Source of the DNA: Pseudoneurospora amorphoporcata
Taxonomy: Eukaryota > Ascomycota > Sordariomycetes > Sordariales > Sordariaceae
DNA: 64,000 nucleotides
Direction: 5' to 3'
NCBI GenBank assembly: GCA_033297205.1
Contig: MU859166.1
Coordinates: forward strand, 1-64,000
Positions 45,164 through 57,100 of the stretch are shown here, one piece after another; the first letter of the stretch is position 1, and the number at the start of each line of letters is the position of its first letter. The position numbers and the translations under genes were made by a program. Under the pieces are notes generated by a model, which had not been told where the DNA came from, made no database searches, and saw nothing but the letters and a program-made list of their open reading frames with translations.

Positions 45164-46374
45164 GATTTTCTGTTTTGTGGATATACCAGGCGTTTTCGGG
45201 GGTTAAAGGAAACCAGACGGGCTGAGTAATACATGGGAAGTGCTGGACACGATGGTGATGATGATGATGATGATGGAAGTCGGTTGGTCGGGTCGGATGG
45301 GCTTTGCGATGGAGGCGTGACCCACGCAGAGCAAATATTTGCATGGTTTAATGTTTTTACTGTAATAGCTCGTAAAGACAGATACCCTAGAGATACCCAT
45401 TGATGCCTTTATCGATTCAAATATCCGTCTTGTTTCTTGTGGTTGGTTTTCCATGGCTTGAAGCCATCACGGTGGGGTTGGTCCTGCGACAGCGCGGGGG
45501 TATCCTAGGGTAGGGCAGCTGGGCAGGTACCCCCGAGTTGCCATTCAGTGGGGTTTTCAGGCCGATATCCCCGGTGCGATTCGATTGCGCCGCCTTGAAG
45601 AGAAGGACTTATCTTCCATTTCATCCCATCAACTCCTGTCGAAAACGTTTCCCGGCATCGATTTTGAACCGCATGGATTTCAATCATCCGCAACTTCATT
45701 CAAGAACCGTGCATCGAATCCATCCATCAACACGAAGATTGCAACTCGCCAAGATACCTAAGCCACAATGTCAAAAAGGCGACACCTCAAGGGAGACGAC
45801 TGTCCAGCGTCGGATTGGTCAACCCACCCATTTGTTCCTGAATCAAGCACAGGCCATGTGCTCATCCGTGATGCTGTTTTTCGGCGACGGCCAGGTTCTC
45901 GAAGGCGAACTATAGCCGACCAACACGGGGAACCCAAATGGATCTAACCTCTTTTAGAACATCTGCCTGCTGCAGCCTACGCTAGAAGACGAAATGGGAC
46001 CCTCAAATCTCAATTGTGCGTCCATGTTGGAAAATTCTCACCGTTTCTGGTTTTTGGGCGACGGACTCTCTCTTTGTTTCCCCCTCTCCAATAATTCACT
46101 GTGTACGGGACGGACGGTAGCTCACGTTCTTTGGCCTTCTTGTTCACCTCCGCATCTCGGTCCACCACTCTGATGCCACTTCTTCTTGGGTCGCGTACTC
46201 TCGTTAATAGCCCGTTTGTTCTTTGTTGCTGTTGCTGTCTTGTGTTCCAAGTTCTACCGATACTTTCACCATCTGCACCGACAGCAGAATTCACGATAGC
46301 GACATAACATGAACTGATTCAACCACGTTCTTTCATCACAATTCTTACACTCACGCGCCGGACTCACCAAATTC
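45164..46374. other. Intergenic before the pseudo-protease gene
   Basis: A GAT microsatellite (complement of ATC/CAT) lies at about 45252-45275. No supportable gene is seen; the last ~350 bp probably form the leader of the next gene. Confidence 0.5.
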
Positions 46375-48573
46375 ATGGCGCCTTACGCTCTTTTTCGCCA
46401 CTTGTGGCCAGCCGCGCTCTGTCTTGTTGAAGTCGCCAGTGCCGCCGATGGCTATGTCCATCTCCCCTTCTCGCGCCCCCAGCTGATGGATCTCGACCTA
46501 GGGCAAAACGGTTCGAGGACGCTATCTGATTTTGTTGTCCCGTACCTCGTCAAAGCCCAGGTCGGCACTCCTCCCCAGGACTTTTCGCTTCTCATATCGC
46601 CAACCTCGACCGACACCTGGGTTGTTGACGCCACCACCGAGTATTGTGACTATCAGTACTACCAGCGCTATTGGAACGATGATGATGTAGAAAGCGATGA
46701 CGTCCATAACTGTGTATGGGGAAGCTTCAACCGGTCCGAGTCATCCACGTTCCGAAATGCGAACTCACGACACGCCGACTTTGAGGCCTTCACCTTCTCT
46801 GGCTATGCAAGGGGTACCAACTTCACCGACAAGCTCGTCATCGGCGATCTCACCTTTGACAACTACCCCATGGGCTTAGTCGACAACGCCAACTCGTGGA
46901 TGGGCGTGTTGGGATTGGGGTACAACTACTCCAATACCCTATCCTACTACTCCTACTCCGGCGACAGCACCCCGGGCACCTACCCCACCATTCTCGACCG
47001 CATGGTCTCTTCCGGCCAGATCTCCACCCCGGCTTACAGCATCTGGCTCGATAACGGCGGGGGCTCTTCGGGCAGTCTTCTGTTCGGTGCCATCGACAAG
47101 TCCCGCTACGAAGGCGACCTCATCCGCCTCAGCGCCACCAACCCGCACGCCGTAGCCGGCAAGTTCTCCGTATCCGTCCACTCCATCAACACCACCCGCC
47201 TCGGCGCTCCCGACGGAGGCATGCAGTCTTCTCTAATCTCCAACGACCTCCCCTTCGACGTCACCATTGGCATGGGCGAGCTCATCTCCTTCCTCCCCAG
47301 CGACCTTGTTAGCAATATCGCCTCGGTCGTGGGAGCGACGCACGACACCACCGCGGGCCTGTACATCATCCCCTGCGCCGATGACGGCAACGCGGCCGTC
47401 ATCGCGTTCCGGCTAGGCGGCGAGGGCGGTCCGCTCCTTCAGGTGTACAGCACGGACCTGATCCTTAACCCGGGTGTCTTCAACGGCCAGGTCTCTGTGA
47501 ATGATGAGGCATACTACTCAACGAACTCCATGCTTGACCTCCCAGACGGCGCTTGCGTCTTCAGCATCCAAACCTGGGACGACACCGCAAGCGCCCTCGG
47601 CGGCGCCGGCGTCGGCTCCTCTGCTAGCTCTAGTAGCAGCAGCTACTACAACCTAGGTAACTCCCTCCTCCGCCGCTCCTACTTTGTCTTCGATCTCGCC
47701 CGCCAGGAACTCGCTGTTGCGCCCGCCGTCTTCAGTTCTGCCTCTTCCTCCTCTTCGGGGTCCAAAGCTACCGCCCTCGACCAAGCAAACATCGTCGCAT
47801 TCACCGAATACGGCGCCATCATTCCCGAATCCGAATACTTTTGCTCAGACTACGAGTATTACTGCCCCACAGACTCCATCAACTACGGGTCTGCCGGTGG
47901 TGGTGGATCTACGCACGGAGGCTCCGGGTCGTCGTCGGACGTGGACTATTATTACTATGGGATGAGGAACTGGAAGCCTATTAGCATTGGGCTGGGAATC
48001 GTTTTTGGGACGCTGGTTCTGGTCGGGTTGGTGGTTGCTGGGGTTTTGTGGAAGAGGGTGTTGCAGAAGGATAGACAGACGATGGGGCTGAATAAGGATG
48101 AGGAGCAGAGGTTGATGGATGGCGGGGAGGGAGGAGGGGGTGATGCTGAGCAGCCGATGATGAGTCCTGCTGCCGGTACTGCTGCTGGTTCTGCCACTGG
48201 CGGTGCTGCTGCTGCTGGTGGTGCTAGCTCGGGCGGACCTGGACTTTTGCCCATAATTCGCGAGGGAAGGGAGGACGATGCTGATTCGTACTTGCCTGCG
48301 AGAGAGGGAGAGGCTTCAGCTGGCCCGGCTCAGGCTCAGGCTTCTCAGATGTCTCCGGTGGATTCACATGCCAATCGCGAACAGAGGTTGTCTGCGCCCA
48401 GTAATCTGATGGATGCTCCGAGGTCGCCAAGCCCGCTTTCGGAGGATGGTATTGCCGGCTCGAGAGCTGAAGCTGCTTCGCCGGTTTCGGAGAGACTTGG
48501 TACTCCCCCGAGTGAAGTCCAGGAAAAGGGGAAGGGAAAGGCGGTTGCTGAAAATATTGGGCAGGCGCAGTAA
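46375..48573 (+). CDS. Membrane-anchored pepsin-fold protein lacking both catalytic Asp (pseudo-aspartic protease)
   Basis: Single exon, 732 residues. A signal peptide (about 1-23, cleavage after ASA) is followed by a pepsin-like (family A1) fold: VGTPPQDFSLLI leads into the first active-site strand, FSGYA the flap region, and WMGVLGLGY a conserved strand of the first lobe. The usual DTGS/DTGT of the first motif is replaced by SPTS (Ser75 at the Asp position), and the second motif reads TIGMGELISFLP with Gly299 for Asp. Both catalytic Asp are thus absent. Several N-glycosylation sites (NGS, NRS, NFT, NYS, NTT) lie in the lumenal part. A Ser/Gly linker precedes a transmembrane helix at about 535-557, then a ~175-residue acidic, Ala/Gly/Pro-rich cytosolic tail. 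It is probably a cell-surface binding or sensing protein rather than a protease. Confidence 0.85.
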   Translation: MAPYALFRHLWPAALCLVEVASAADGYVHLPFSRPQLMDLDLGQNGSRTLSDFVVPYLVKAQVGTPPQDFSLLISPTSTDTWVVDATTEYCDYQYYQRYWNDDDVESDDVHNCVWGSFNRSESSTFRNANSRHADFEAFTFSGYARGTNFTDKLVIGDLTFDNYPMGLVDNANSWMGVLGLGYNYSNTLSYYSYSGDSTPGTYPTILDRMVSSGQISTPAYSIWLDNGGGSSGSLLFGAIDKSRYEGDLIRLSATNPHAVAGKFSVSVHSINTTRLGAPDGGMQSSLISNDLPFDVTIGMGELISFLPSDLVSNIASVVGATHDTTAGLYIIPCADDGNAAVIAFRLGGEGGPLLQVYSTDLILNPGVFNGQVSVNDEAYYSTNSMLDLPDGACVFSIQTWDDTASALGGAGVGSSASSSSSSYYNLGNSLLRRSYFVFDLARQELAVAPAVFSSASSSSSGSKATALDQANIVAFTEYGAIIPESEYFCSDYEYYCPTDSINYGSAGGGGSTHGGSGSSSDVDYYYYGMRNWKPISIGLGIVFGTLVLVGLVVAGVLWKRVLQKDRQTMGLNKDEEQRLMDGGEGGGGDAEQPMMSPAAGTAAGSATGGAAAAGGASSGGPGLLPIIREGREDDADSYLPAREGEASAGPAQAQASQMSPVDSHANREQRLSAPSNLMDAPRSPSPLSEDGIAGSRAEAASPVSERLGTPPSEVQEKGKGKAVAENIGQAQ

Positions 48574-49542
48574 TTTTTATTCGGACGGATCATGTTAACA
48601 GGATAACCTAGGAGTAACGATTAAAGTTGATCTGCGGCTTGTTTTTGAATAATTAGAGAAAGAAAAGTAATCATGATACCCTGATGGTTTGCGCTATGGT
48701 GCAACTACGCGCATCGGTTCATGGTGTTCCCTGGGCAACCGCTATGTTGTTGGGCCGTGTAATGATCGTATCCGTCGAGTGCTTCGCCATCGCCCACACT
48801 CGCCAGACACTTAACTATTCTCGTTCTCAATCGCATGCATGCAGGCACTCCACGCAACGTTCAACTCCATCCGATATCCGGGCCTGGACCTTTCTTCTCG
48901 CTAGTAGTCCACCGCAGACCCACCTGAACCCTTCTTGCATCACTTGGCCTTTCAATGTTTGAAGTCCAACGGTGCTTTACCCGAAACTTATCAAAAACGG
49001 TGGAAAATGGATAAAAACACGTTTTCCTGCAAGCAATGACGTGCGTAGGGTCCGCGATCCATGGTTGTTGTCGATCTCCATTTCTTTGTTTGGATATGGT
49101 GTGTTGCTGGGCCCGTTGGCATTTGGAGGTTCCATCGTCTTGGCTGTTTTGTGTGTAGGACAAGGCAGCCTCTGACGTCACTGGGGATATCGTCACTTTG
49201 TGCAGTGGCTTGGTTTTGCACGGGACGGGAGCACCTTGCGCGCGAAGGAAGGCCGGGCTGCAAAAGGACGGGATACGAACGGAATATAGTCATTGCCATG
49301 TTATGCGCTCTTAAAAAGTGGAAATATTTAATATTCGGGAATCCCCTGGTATGGTTGCACTTGTTTTGTCTTGAACACACTTTCCCACTGACTTTTGCAC
49401 TGACTCCTCCACAGTTGCACTCAACACCAAAAAAATCCATCACGATATCAACAACCAGCCAACCAACCAACCAACCCGACTCTTAATCACCACCCCTAAA
49501 TCCACCGAAAAACCACCACTAAAAGCAACCAACTCCGCAAAA
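48574..49542. other. Intergenic
   Basis: No gene is seen. The last ~100 bp are CA/AC-rich leader of the next gene. Confidence 0.55.
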
Positions 49543-49949
49543 ATGGCAATCTCAACAGCCCTAACCTCCCTCCTAACCTCCATCACCGAGCTCATCCAAT
49601 CCCTCTTCTCCGGCATCTACAATATCTTTCACACTATCTTCTCGGCCTTTTTCGGCCTCTTCTTCAGCCTGTTTGCATTCGTCGGAAATCTGTTCAAAGG
49701 GGTTGCTAATACATTGGGCGGTGTGGGGAGTTTTGTTGCTAGTACGTTTTTATCCCCTCTCTCTTCAATTTTTTTTTTTTAAAACTCTTTTTTGTTCAAA
49801 AATAATAATAATATGTGTCTTCCTTCGTCCCTTCCATTTTCTTTACTTGCTGGATCCTTTTGCTCCTTCCCGCTTTACCAGCGTTCCCTGCCTGCATGCG
49901 ACGGGCGATGACGGGATGATGAAGAGAAATCGAGCGAGGAAGGGCAACC

Positions 49950-49980
<31 letters not shown>

Positions 49981-50214
49981 AAAAAAAAAAAAAAAAAAGA
50001 AAAAAGAAAAAAGGAATCCAAGGAAAAAAAAAAAAAACATAAAAATGGGACCGAGAGAGAGAAACAAGTGCTAACACGGACACCAAAAAAAACAGGCAAC
50101 TTCCTCATTATTGCTCTTATTTCTGCCGCTGGTTTCGCCTACGTTCGCTACACCAGCCAAGGAGCGACTCAGGGACAAAAGGCGGCGAGTGTGGGGAGGA
50201 AGAAGGCCAATTAA
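49543..50214 (+). CDS. Small hydrophobic membrane protein conserved in Pezizomycotina
   Basis: Two exons, 49543-49741 and 50096-50214, across a 354-nt intron (donor GTACGT, branch GTGCTAACAC, acceptor AACAG); 105 residues. Residues about 1-65 form amphipathic to hydrophobic helices rich in Phe, Leu and Ile (SGIYNIFHTIFSAFFGLFF), then GGVGSFVAS. Exon 2 supplies a transmembrane segment (NFLIIALISAAGFAYVRYT) and a basic tail ending GRKKAN. The layout recalls small fungal membrane proteins of unknown function. The intron is long for this genome and contains a C23A28 homopolymer pair. Confidence 0.8.
49948..49998 (+). repeat. Adjoining homopolymer tracts C23 and A28 in an intron
   Basis: Twenty-three C (49948-49970) are followed directly by twenty-eight A (49971-49998), then interrupted A-rich DNA to about 50044. 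The tract lies inside the single intron of the small membrane-protein gene. Its true length is uncertain because such runs are error-prone in sequencing. Confidence 0.85.
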
Positions 50215-50901
50215 AGGCAGAAAGTTTGAGCCTAGTTTGCCGACTATTGTTGAGGTTTGAGGTTTGATCAACATAGGCGGGTTACGAGTTGCTTTGCGAC
50301 TGCGACGAGTGGTTGCGAAGCGTGCTGCGAGACGGAGGAGATAATGAGTTGAAGTAGGGGTGAGGATTGGATGCGCCAGAAGGGATGGATGTGATATTAT
50401 GATGGAAGGATACCCCCGGATATGTTTGCAATGGTTTACGAACGGTTATTCGGACTGGATGCCCTGGAAGGTGTTACGAGTTTGGTTTGCCTGTAGTCTT
50501 TGGGAGAATGATACCATGACATTCCCATCAACTTTTCAAAGTTTCACGTTCATGATTGTGACGAGCTCATTCATCTGGGCAAACTGATTAAGTGGACTTC
50601 GAGCTCACTAACTGCCATGCTAACCAAAACACGAGGTATTACCAACAGCCATCCCGATCCATCCCATCGTCCATCCAAAACTAAGCCAGAACGCCCGCAA
50701 TCCATCCAAACCAGTACCGTGGGGCCGTGTTGTGTTTCTGTGTGTGTGTTTCCTCCCCTTGAATGCCCGAAACGACTGAATGGGGAGCGTATCCAAGAAC
50801 CCGTTCATGTGCCTAAAAGATAACTCAGAAAAACGAACCTAAAACAACCCGTAATCGCTCTCCTCTAATGCACGCACGAACTCAAATGCAGTCTAAGCCC
50901 A
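50215..50901. other. Convergent intergenic region
   Basis: Downstream ends of the small membrane-protein gene (plus) and the calpain gene (minus). No gene is seen. Confidence 0.6.
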
Positions 50902-53900
50902 TCACAGAGCGTCCTTCTGACTCTCCACCGCACTCTCATACTCCTCCTCACCCTTACCCTTCTGCACAATAACCGAATACCTCCTCTGCTTATGCTTCCC
51001 CTTCTTCCTCTCCTCCTCACTATCGCCCTCATACGCATCCTCGCCCTCCTTCTTCTCCCTCTCGATTCTCGCCCCGCCAGCGTTGGCCTGGGCATTATCG
51101 AGATCCACTCCACCCTTCTCACCCATACCGCCTTCCTCAAGCTCGCCACCCTCCATGACGATGCGCAGCTCGAGATCCTCGTCTTTGGAGTACACGCGCA
51201 GACCGACGACGCAGATGGCGTTCCACGGATCCGGATCGTTCTCGTCATCGGTCTCGTCCTTGTACTTGCTGACCATGACGGTACCGGGAGGAGGAGGAGC
51301 ACTCATGCGTGGCTTGCGGGTCATGTCGTCGGAGCTGTAGAGTTCCTCCCAGTCTTCGATAGGAGAGGCACTCGACTCGCCGTCGGAAGTGACGTACATG
51401 TTGGGCGACTTCTTCTTGGGCGGACTGCTCTTGGCGGCGGGCTTGTCCTCGGGCTTCTTCTCCTCTTCCTTCTTTTCCTGTGCAGCAGGAGGTCCACCAG
51501 ACACCTTGGAGTTGGCAGCGGGTTTGGAGTCGGTAGCAGGGGGCACGGGAACCTTCTCCTTGCCCTTCTCGTCCGCAGCATCGGCTACGGAGGCATCGGT
51601 CTTGGGAGTGTAGGAAGGACCGCTGGAGGCTTCGGAGCTAGCCGACGAAGGGACCTCGCTTTCATGTTCGGCCTTTTTATTGGACTTCTCCTCAGTCTTG
51701 GTCTCCTCCGCTTTCTTCTCAGTCTCAACGGTCATTCCGCTGGCAACTTGGCTTTCTGTCTTCTCGATTACCGGTGTGGGGTCAGGCGTGGGAAGGTCGG
51801 CGCCCATGCAGCCGGAAGCTTGGCTTTCGGTCTTCTCGGCCGCTGGTGTCTCGGCAGGCGTGGCAAGAGGTGTGCCTTCAGGACTTTCGTCAGCCTCGGC
51901 ATCTTTGCCGTCTTGCTGCTCGGTGTCCGAACCCGACTCGGCCTTCTTGGGCTGCTCCTCGGGCTTGGTGTCCTCGACCTTCTTCTCCTCTGGCTTCTCC
52001 TCTTGCTTGAGTTCGTCGGTCTGAACACCAACATCCTTTGGCTTGAGCTCTTCCTCCTGACGCTTCTTCTCCTCGCGCGCGGCTTGCCTGGCCTCAAGCT
52101 TCTGGTTGTTCTTACGACCCTGCTTCTTGGTAATCTGGCGGTTGAGGTGACGCTTCTCCCAATTGCGGTGACGCTCCTTCTGGCGAGCATCGCTAGCCTT
52201 CTTCTGGTCGGCCCTCTTCCGAACGGCCTTCACAGCTTCCAGATGGGCGGCAGCCTTGCTGTGGGCAAGATCATAAGCATATCCGACTTGGACGAGCTTC
52301 TCGTTCTCGACCCGCTTCTTGCATTCCCGCTTGACCACATCCTCGATGCTGGGTTGGCTGGTGTTGCGCTCACCGATAACGCTGATGAAGACGCTGTAGT
52401 TGCCAGGTAGCATGGAGGGCAGCTCAATGGAAACTGACCGATCCATCAAGTAGTTGCCATGGCTTCGGACAATGTAGTCCTCGGCGTTTGGTCTGTGTTG
52501 TTCGTGGATACGGAAGTGCAGGCGGAAAGAGTATTGGCCATGAAGACCTTTGAAATACCGGTTATCGAGCTGACTGAGGACCAATACCAAGGGCGACTCG
52601 CGAGTCAGCTTGATGTGGAACTTTTCGTTGTACTGAGGCTTCCATGGCACCTCGACACCGATCCATCTTTGGCAGCAGCGCCAATCAGGGTCGCGGAACA
52701 GACGAGTGCGGTCGAAGTGTTGGTACTTGCGCAACAGGTCTTCGTAGGAAATCCAGAAGACGCTATCACTACCAAACTGGTGACCGAGCTCTTCCTGGAC
52801 ATCGGTGGTCCACTCCTTGGAACCGTCTGACCAGGCGCCCTCCCAGATTCCCTTCTTGGTCTTACCCCAGGGATTTCGAAGCTTGACGAGGCGTGTGCCG
52901 TCTTTTAGCGTCCTTGCTTCCATGACGACGTAGGCATGCCCTTCGGAAATACCTTCGCGCTCACCATAACCACCGTCAAGCAGACCTGTGCTACAACCGA
53001 ACAGGAACTCTTCATTGACCCTGCTGAGTTCATTTTCCCAGAACCCGTCGAGGTCGAGTATGTCGGAAGCCAGCAGCTCGGTTGTGACACCGCCAGAAAG
53101 ATCCTCCAGACCCTCGCCAATCCATCCTCCCGACAGAGAAGCATAGTCGCCGTGAGCTTTGGCGTATGCCTTCTCAATCAGAGGCACCCAGGTCTCGTTC
53201 TGATCCTTGCATTGAGCAAAGAAGAGGGCCTTGGAGCCAGTTTGATAGGTTTGACGATACACCCGTTCGACATCTTCGCGATCGATTTGTTGTAGCAAAT
53301 TACGCTGCATACTTGGCGAATCCCAGCAAGGTGACTTGAGGTACAATTTGTCGTCAATGATGGAGTAGATCCACTCGCCATCTGCAGATCTGTTAGCGCA
53401 ACTCGCTTCAATGGCAGACATGGGGGTAGAAACATACCTCTGTAGAACACAAAACCGTAGATGCCAATCCGGGTGTCGTACTCGACGCATATCCGTTGGA
53501 TACCGTCCTTGACGTTGGCGAGGCCAGACAAGCTGGCCATTAACCAGCAGTCTCCCAAGCTTCCCTGCTTGACGTCCGAGCCAAGGAGCTTGGCCATGAA
53601 CGTAGGCTTCTCATAAATCTCATGGACACGCTTCACCGCTTTGGGCACGGTAGCACTGGGGTTTTGCATTGTAGACGCGCTCAAATCGAACTTGGTTCGG
53701 CCCAAGCTGTTCAGGCAGTGGCCCTTCTCCATCTTAAGATCCCAGTCCTGTAGGAAACCGCATGTCAGTCACAGTGCAACGGGGAGGTGTTCGACCAGAT
53801 TTACTCACCAAGTCCCAGCCGGGATCCCGGTACCGCGTGTTCACCCTCTTGCATTCTTGTATAATCTTTCTGACTTTTCTTCGGCATTCCTCAGCAGCTC

Positions 53901-54168
53901 GCTCGTACCCCTCACTGAGCAGTTCATTAGACCGGTCGGAGATGGTGGGCGGCAAGACTGGGTCGAATGGCAAGATTGCCAAGGCCTTGTTGAACCTCTT
54001 GTTGCTGAATCGCTTCCATATACGGTTTATGGACTGTTGCGGAGGCAGCTTAAGCTTCTTCTTTTTCTTGTTGGCATCGTTGGAGTTGGCGGGTGCCGGG
54101 ATCTTCCCCTTGTTCCGACGATAGCTGTATTCGTCGTCCGACTCGGAGGACGACGAGTAGCCGTGCAT
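50902..54168 (-). CDS. Calpain-family (C2) cysteine protease with long acidic tail
   Basis: Three exons, 54168-53809, 53747-53438 and 53381-50902, with introns of 61 and 56 nt; 1049 residues. The start is the ATG at 54168 (MHGYSSSSES); the frame upstream of it has only a TTG. The catalytic triad is intact: Cys187 in KQGSLGDCWLMASL, His372 in EGHAYVV and Asn393 in LRNPWG. A calpain C2-like beta domain (about 430-560) follows. Residues about 600-960 are a highly charged Lys/Glu-rich, probably coiled or disordered region, and the C-terminus is a last acidic and basic block ending SQKDAL. The N-terminal ~60 residues are Ser- and Lys-rich. Fungal calpains include PalB of pH signalling, but the MIT domains of PalB are not seen, so this is a different member. 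Target unknown. Confidence 0.92.
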
Positions 54169-57100
54169 GATGGGCAACTGAAGTCTGGCTGGGATTCGAT
54201 CGAATGGGCGGTATCGTATTCGAATGGAGGAGGTTCAGATGAGGAGAAACGAGGGTAGAAGGAGGAAAAGCCGCCGGGGCGTGTCGGTGTGGCAGAAGGT
54301 TATATGGCTGGACGGAAACACGGCCAACGACGAAACGAAGGTCTGACAAATGTTGGGTCAGCGAGTAAGACCGACACAGTATGGGTTCCTCGTCCCAACA
54401 AAGAACCCAGAAATGGGACAAGGGGGACTTATAAACCCCAAGGTGAGCCCGAGGTGTGGAAGGGTCACGGTCCACGAGAGTCCGGAGAGCGGCAGGCGAC
54501 CGAGACGCGACCAACAGGGGGGATGTGACCACGAGCCCCCGGGTGCTGGGTCCAAAGGGTCCAAGGGTCCGAAGAGCGGATAGGCGGTGGCGGATGATAG
54601 GTAAGGGTGGGCGTTCTGGAAGCGATCGACTGACTCTTTTGTCGATCACTTGGCTGCGATAAGGGGTCCCAGAAGGGGCCCAGCTGGGGTGCCGGCGGGA
54701 TACCTCGCCCTAACAATAGGAAACACACAGACAACAAAGACTGTCTACGTACCTCTTGCTCGCGTGCTGAGGCTTACTATCAGCCATATGTCGGAGCTTC
54801 ATGCCCCTAGTTGGAAACACAAAAGAGTCTAGACGACAGAAGCCTACCTAGGGAGGGTCTTATGGGTTGGGCAACCGGACGACGATGGGCGATGGCCCTC
54901 CTTGTAATAATATACGTAGTTCTCGCCATTTCCGCGGCACCGCGACTGGCTGAGGGTATAAAGAGGCTGGCCACGTCGCGTCGTCGACCGGGACGGGACC
55001 TTTCTTACCACAGACTAGCCGTTGGGCCATCACCTGTATGTACAACCTTGACAACCCAGCACTGCATGGCAGCTCTCGCAGGCAGAAGCCATCAACGCAA
55101 GCACCACAGAGGTGCAGGGACAAGAGCCGTCAAGGGCCAAGTCAAAGACTCGAAGCCGTTGGGAAGAGGCACCATTCGGAGGCATCGAAGATGACGGGCT
55201 GCGAGCGGGATGTGGTGGAGTGGGGGGGGGTGTGGTTGATCCTTTTTGGTGCTTGGGCCTTTGGTGACTGGTTGGGATTGGCTGCGAAGATGGGAGGACA
55301 TTCGAGGGGCCTGGACGGCGGGGTGTGAGGCGCACGGCATCCTCTTGTGCTCTGGGTCCAAGGGCTGATAGAGCTGGACCCAAGTCGAGGCCTCGCGACT
55401 GGGCAAACCGCGCCATGTTGAGATTGCATACTGTAAGCAGTACCACCTATCAACCTGTCCATCGCCGAGTCAACAAACAAGGAGAAAAGCGCCTAGCCGG
55501 CTGGTGAGCATCTTGACTGGCTGTTGCCGTTGTCCTCGTCGTCGACCATCCCGTCACTTACTGTGCTTCATGCTGCCTGTGCCTTTCCACTTCTCCGTAC
55601 CGTTCAGTCCTTGTACTACGACCTCCATTATGCCGCTCGTGTATCGTGAGGGGGGAATGGCGGATCCCTGCTCTGCCTGGATGGTGATGGCAAAGGGCGA
55701 CCTGCAACGACGAGATGGAAAATCGGGGAGAGTGGAGATGTCGGCGTGGCACTGACGGGACGAGCGGGGTCATTCCCAGAGCCCCAATGGCCCCGCCGTT
55801 TCAGTGGAGTTTTGACGGAGGCTACATGGGGATTTCCAGAGACCCGCACTGCCCAACATCACGCAACGTGCGGGTATTCTAGACCTCCACACAGACCTCT
55901 AACATCCATCACCACTAAACGGGGAGGTGGAAGGAGTCGGGTACCACTTCATGTAAGCATCCGAAGACATTCTTGACACTGCAGTAGTTCTAGTTCAAAG
56001 GGCACCAGCATATGAGACGGAGAATAGAACAGAGAATTAATTGAGTTTTGACATGTTTGCATTACACAAACCTTGTTGCCGGTTGCAAGAACACACTACA
56101 ACTTTAAGTAGAGGTAGGGAGAGGTACACTAGGATGGTGCCCTTATGTTATTGGCTATTATGCTAACACTTTTCGCACCAAACATAACTCAACTCGGATA
56201 CTGCCAAAACAGAGGCATCGGAGGGAGGACCGGCAGCGACATGGCCGGAGCGGATTTGCGGGTGAAAGGCAATCCGCTTCATGTCCACCTCCCGCAATTT
56301 GCCTTTCTGTTTTGAACTGCAGTTCACGTCCGAGGCATCTGATATTCTCTTCTTGCGTAACCCCAAATCCGATCCAATATGCACATGATATTGATTGGTT
56401 GCCTTGGGCACTCGACCGTCGTTGTCGTCCCGGAAGTTGCGGAAGTTCACTTTTGGTGATGGGCTGGGTGCCGGCGGAAACTGGAATTCATCACAAAAGA
56501 TGTCGCCTCCTTCGTGATCAACAAGCCAAGAAGCAACTTCGAAACATGGCCGTCTCGTAGCAGAAATGCATGGTGGGGTCAAAGAGGCGAAGAACGGGGC
56601 GGGACCTGGCTGAACAGGTCATCAAGGTTCATCCATTCAGCCCATCCTCCCGTTGAGAATGAGCGATCCATCCGAGATATCACCCCGACTTCCCGTCAGG
56701 TGGGTTTCAGGCAAACAACTTACAAATGCGCCCAGAAAAACAAGCATTCTAGGCCTCCAGGAACAAAATTGCATCAAATCCATTTCCATTCAGGCAGCCT
56801 GGCTCCAAGAGGAAGGAAGGCTGCACCCAGGAAAGAGGCAAGAGTGAGACAGCAACAGCCCCACGATGACTGGTCTTTTTGCGGGGACGAGATAGTACTC
56901 GAGAGAGTTGAAAGGAAGTACCGACCGACTGCCGGCATCACTGGGTACCTGTGAACCTCAAACCTCTTTCCTTGCCAAAGAAGTTGACACCCCGTCGCTT
57001 TCCTCTCCTCTTTCGTGCTGTTCTTTTCCCCCTCGGGTTTCCTCTCGACAACATCTCAAATTCCATGGAAATCCTCCAAATTTGGTGTTTGGTAGGTCGT

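Noticed and set aside
50992..52410. 472-codon plus-strand frame, Leu/Gly-rich
   Set aside because: Antisense to the Lys/Glu-rich tail of the calpain gene; GAG/AAG codons read backwards as CTC/CTT produce this frame.
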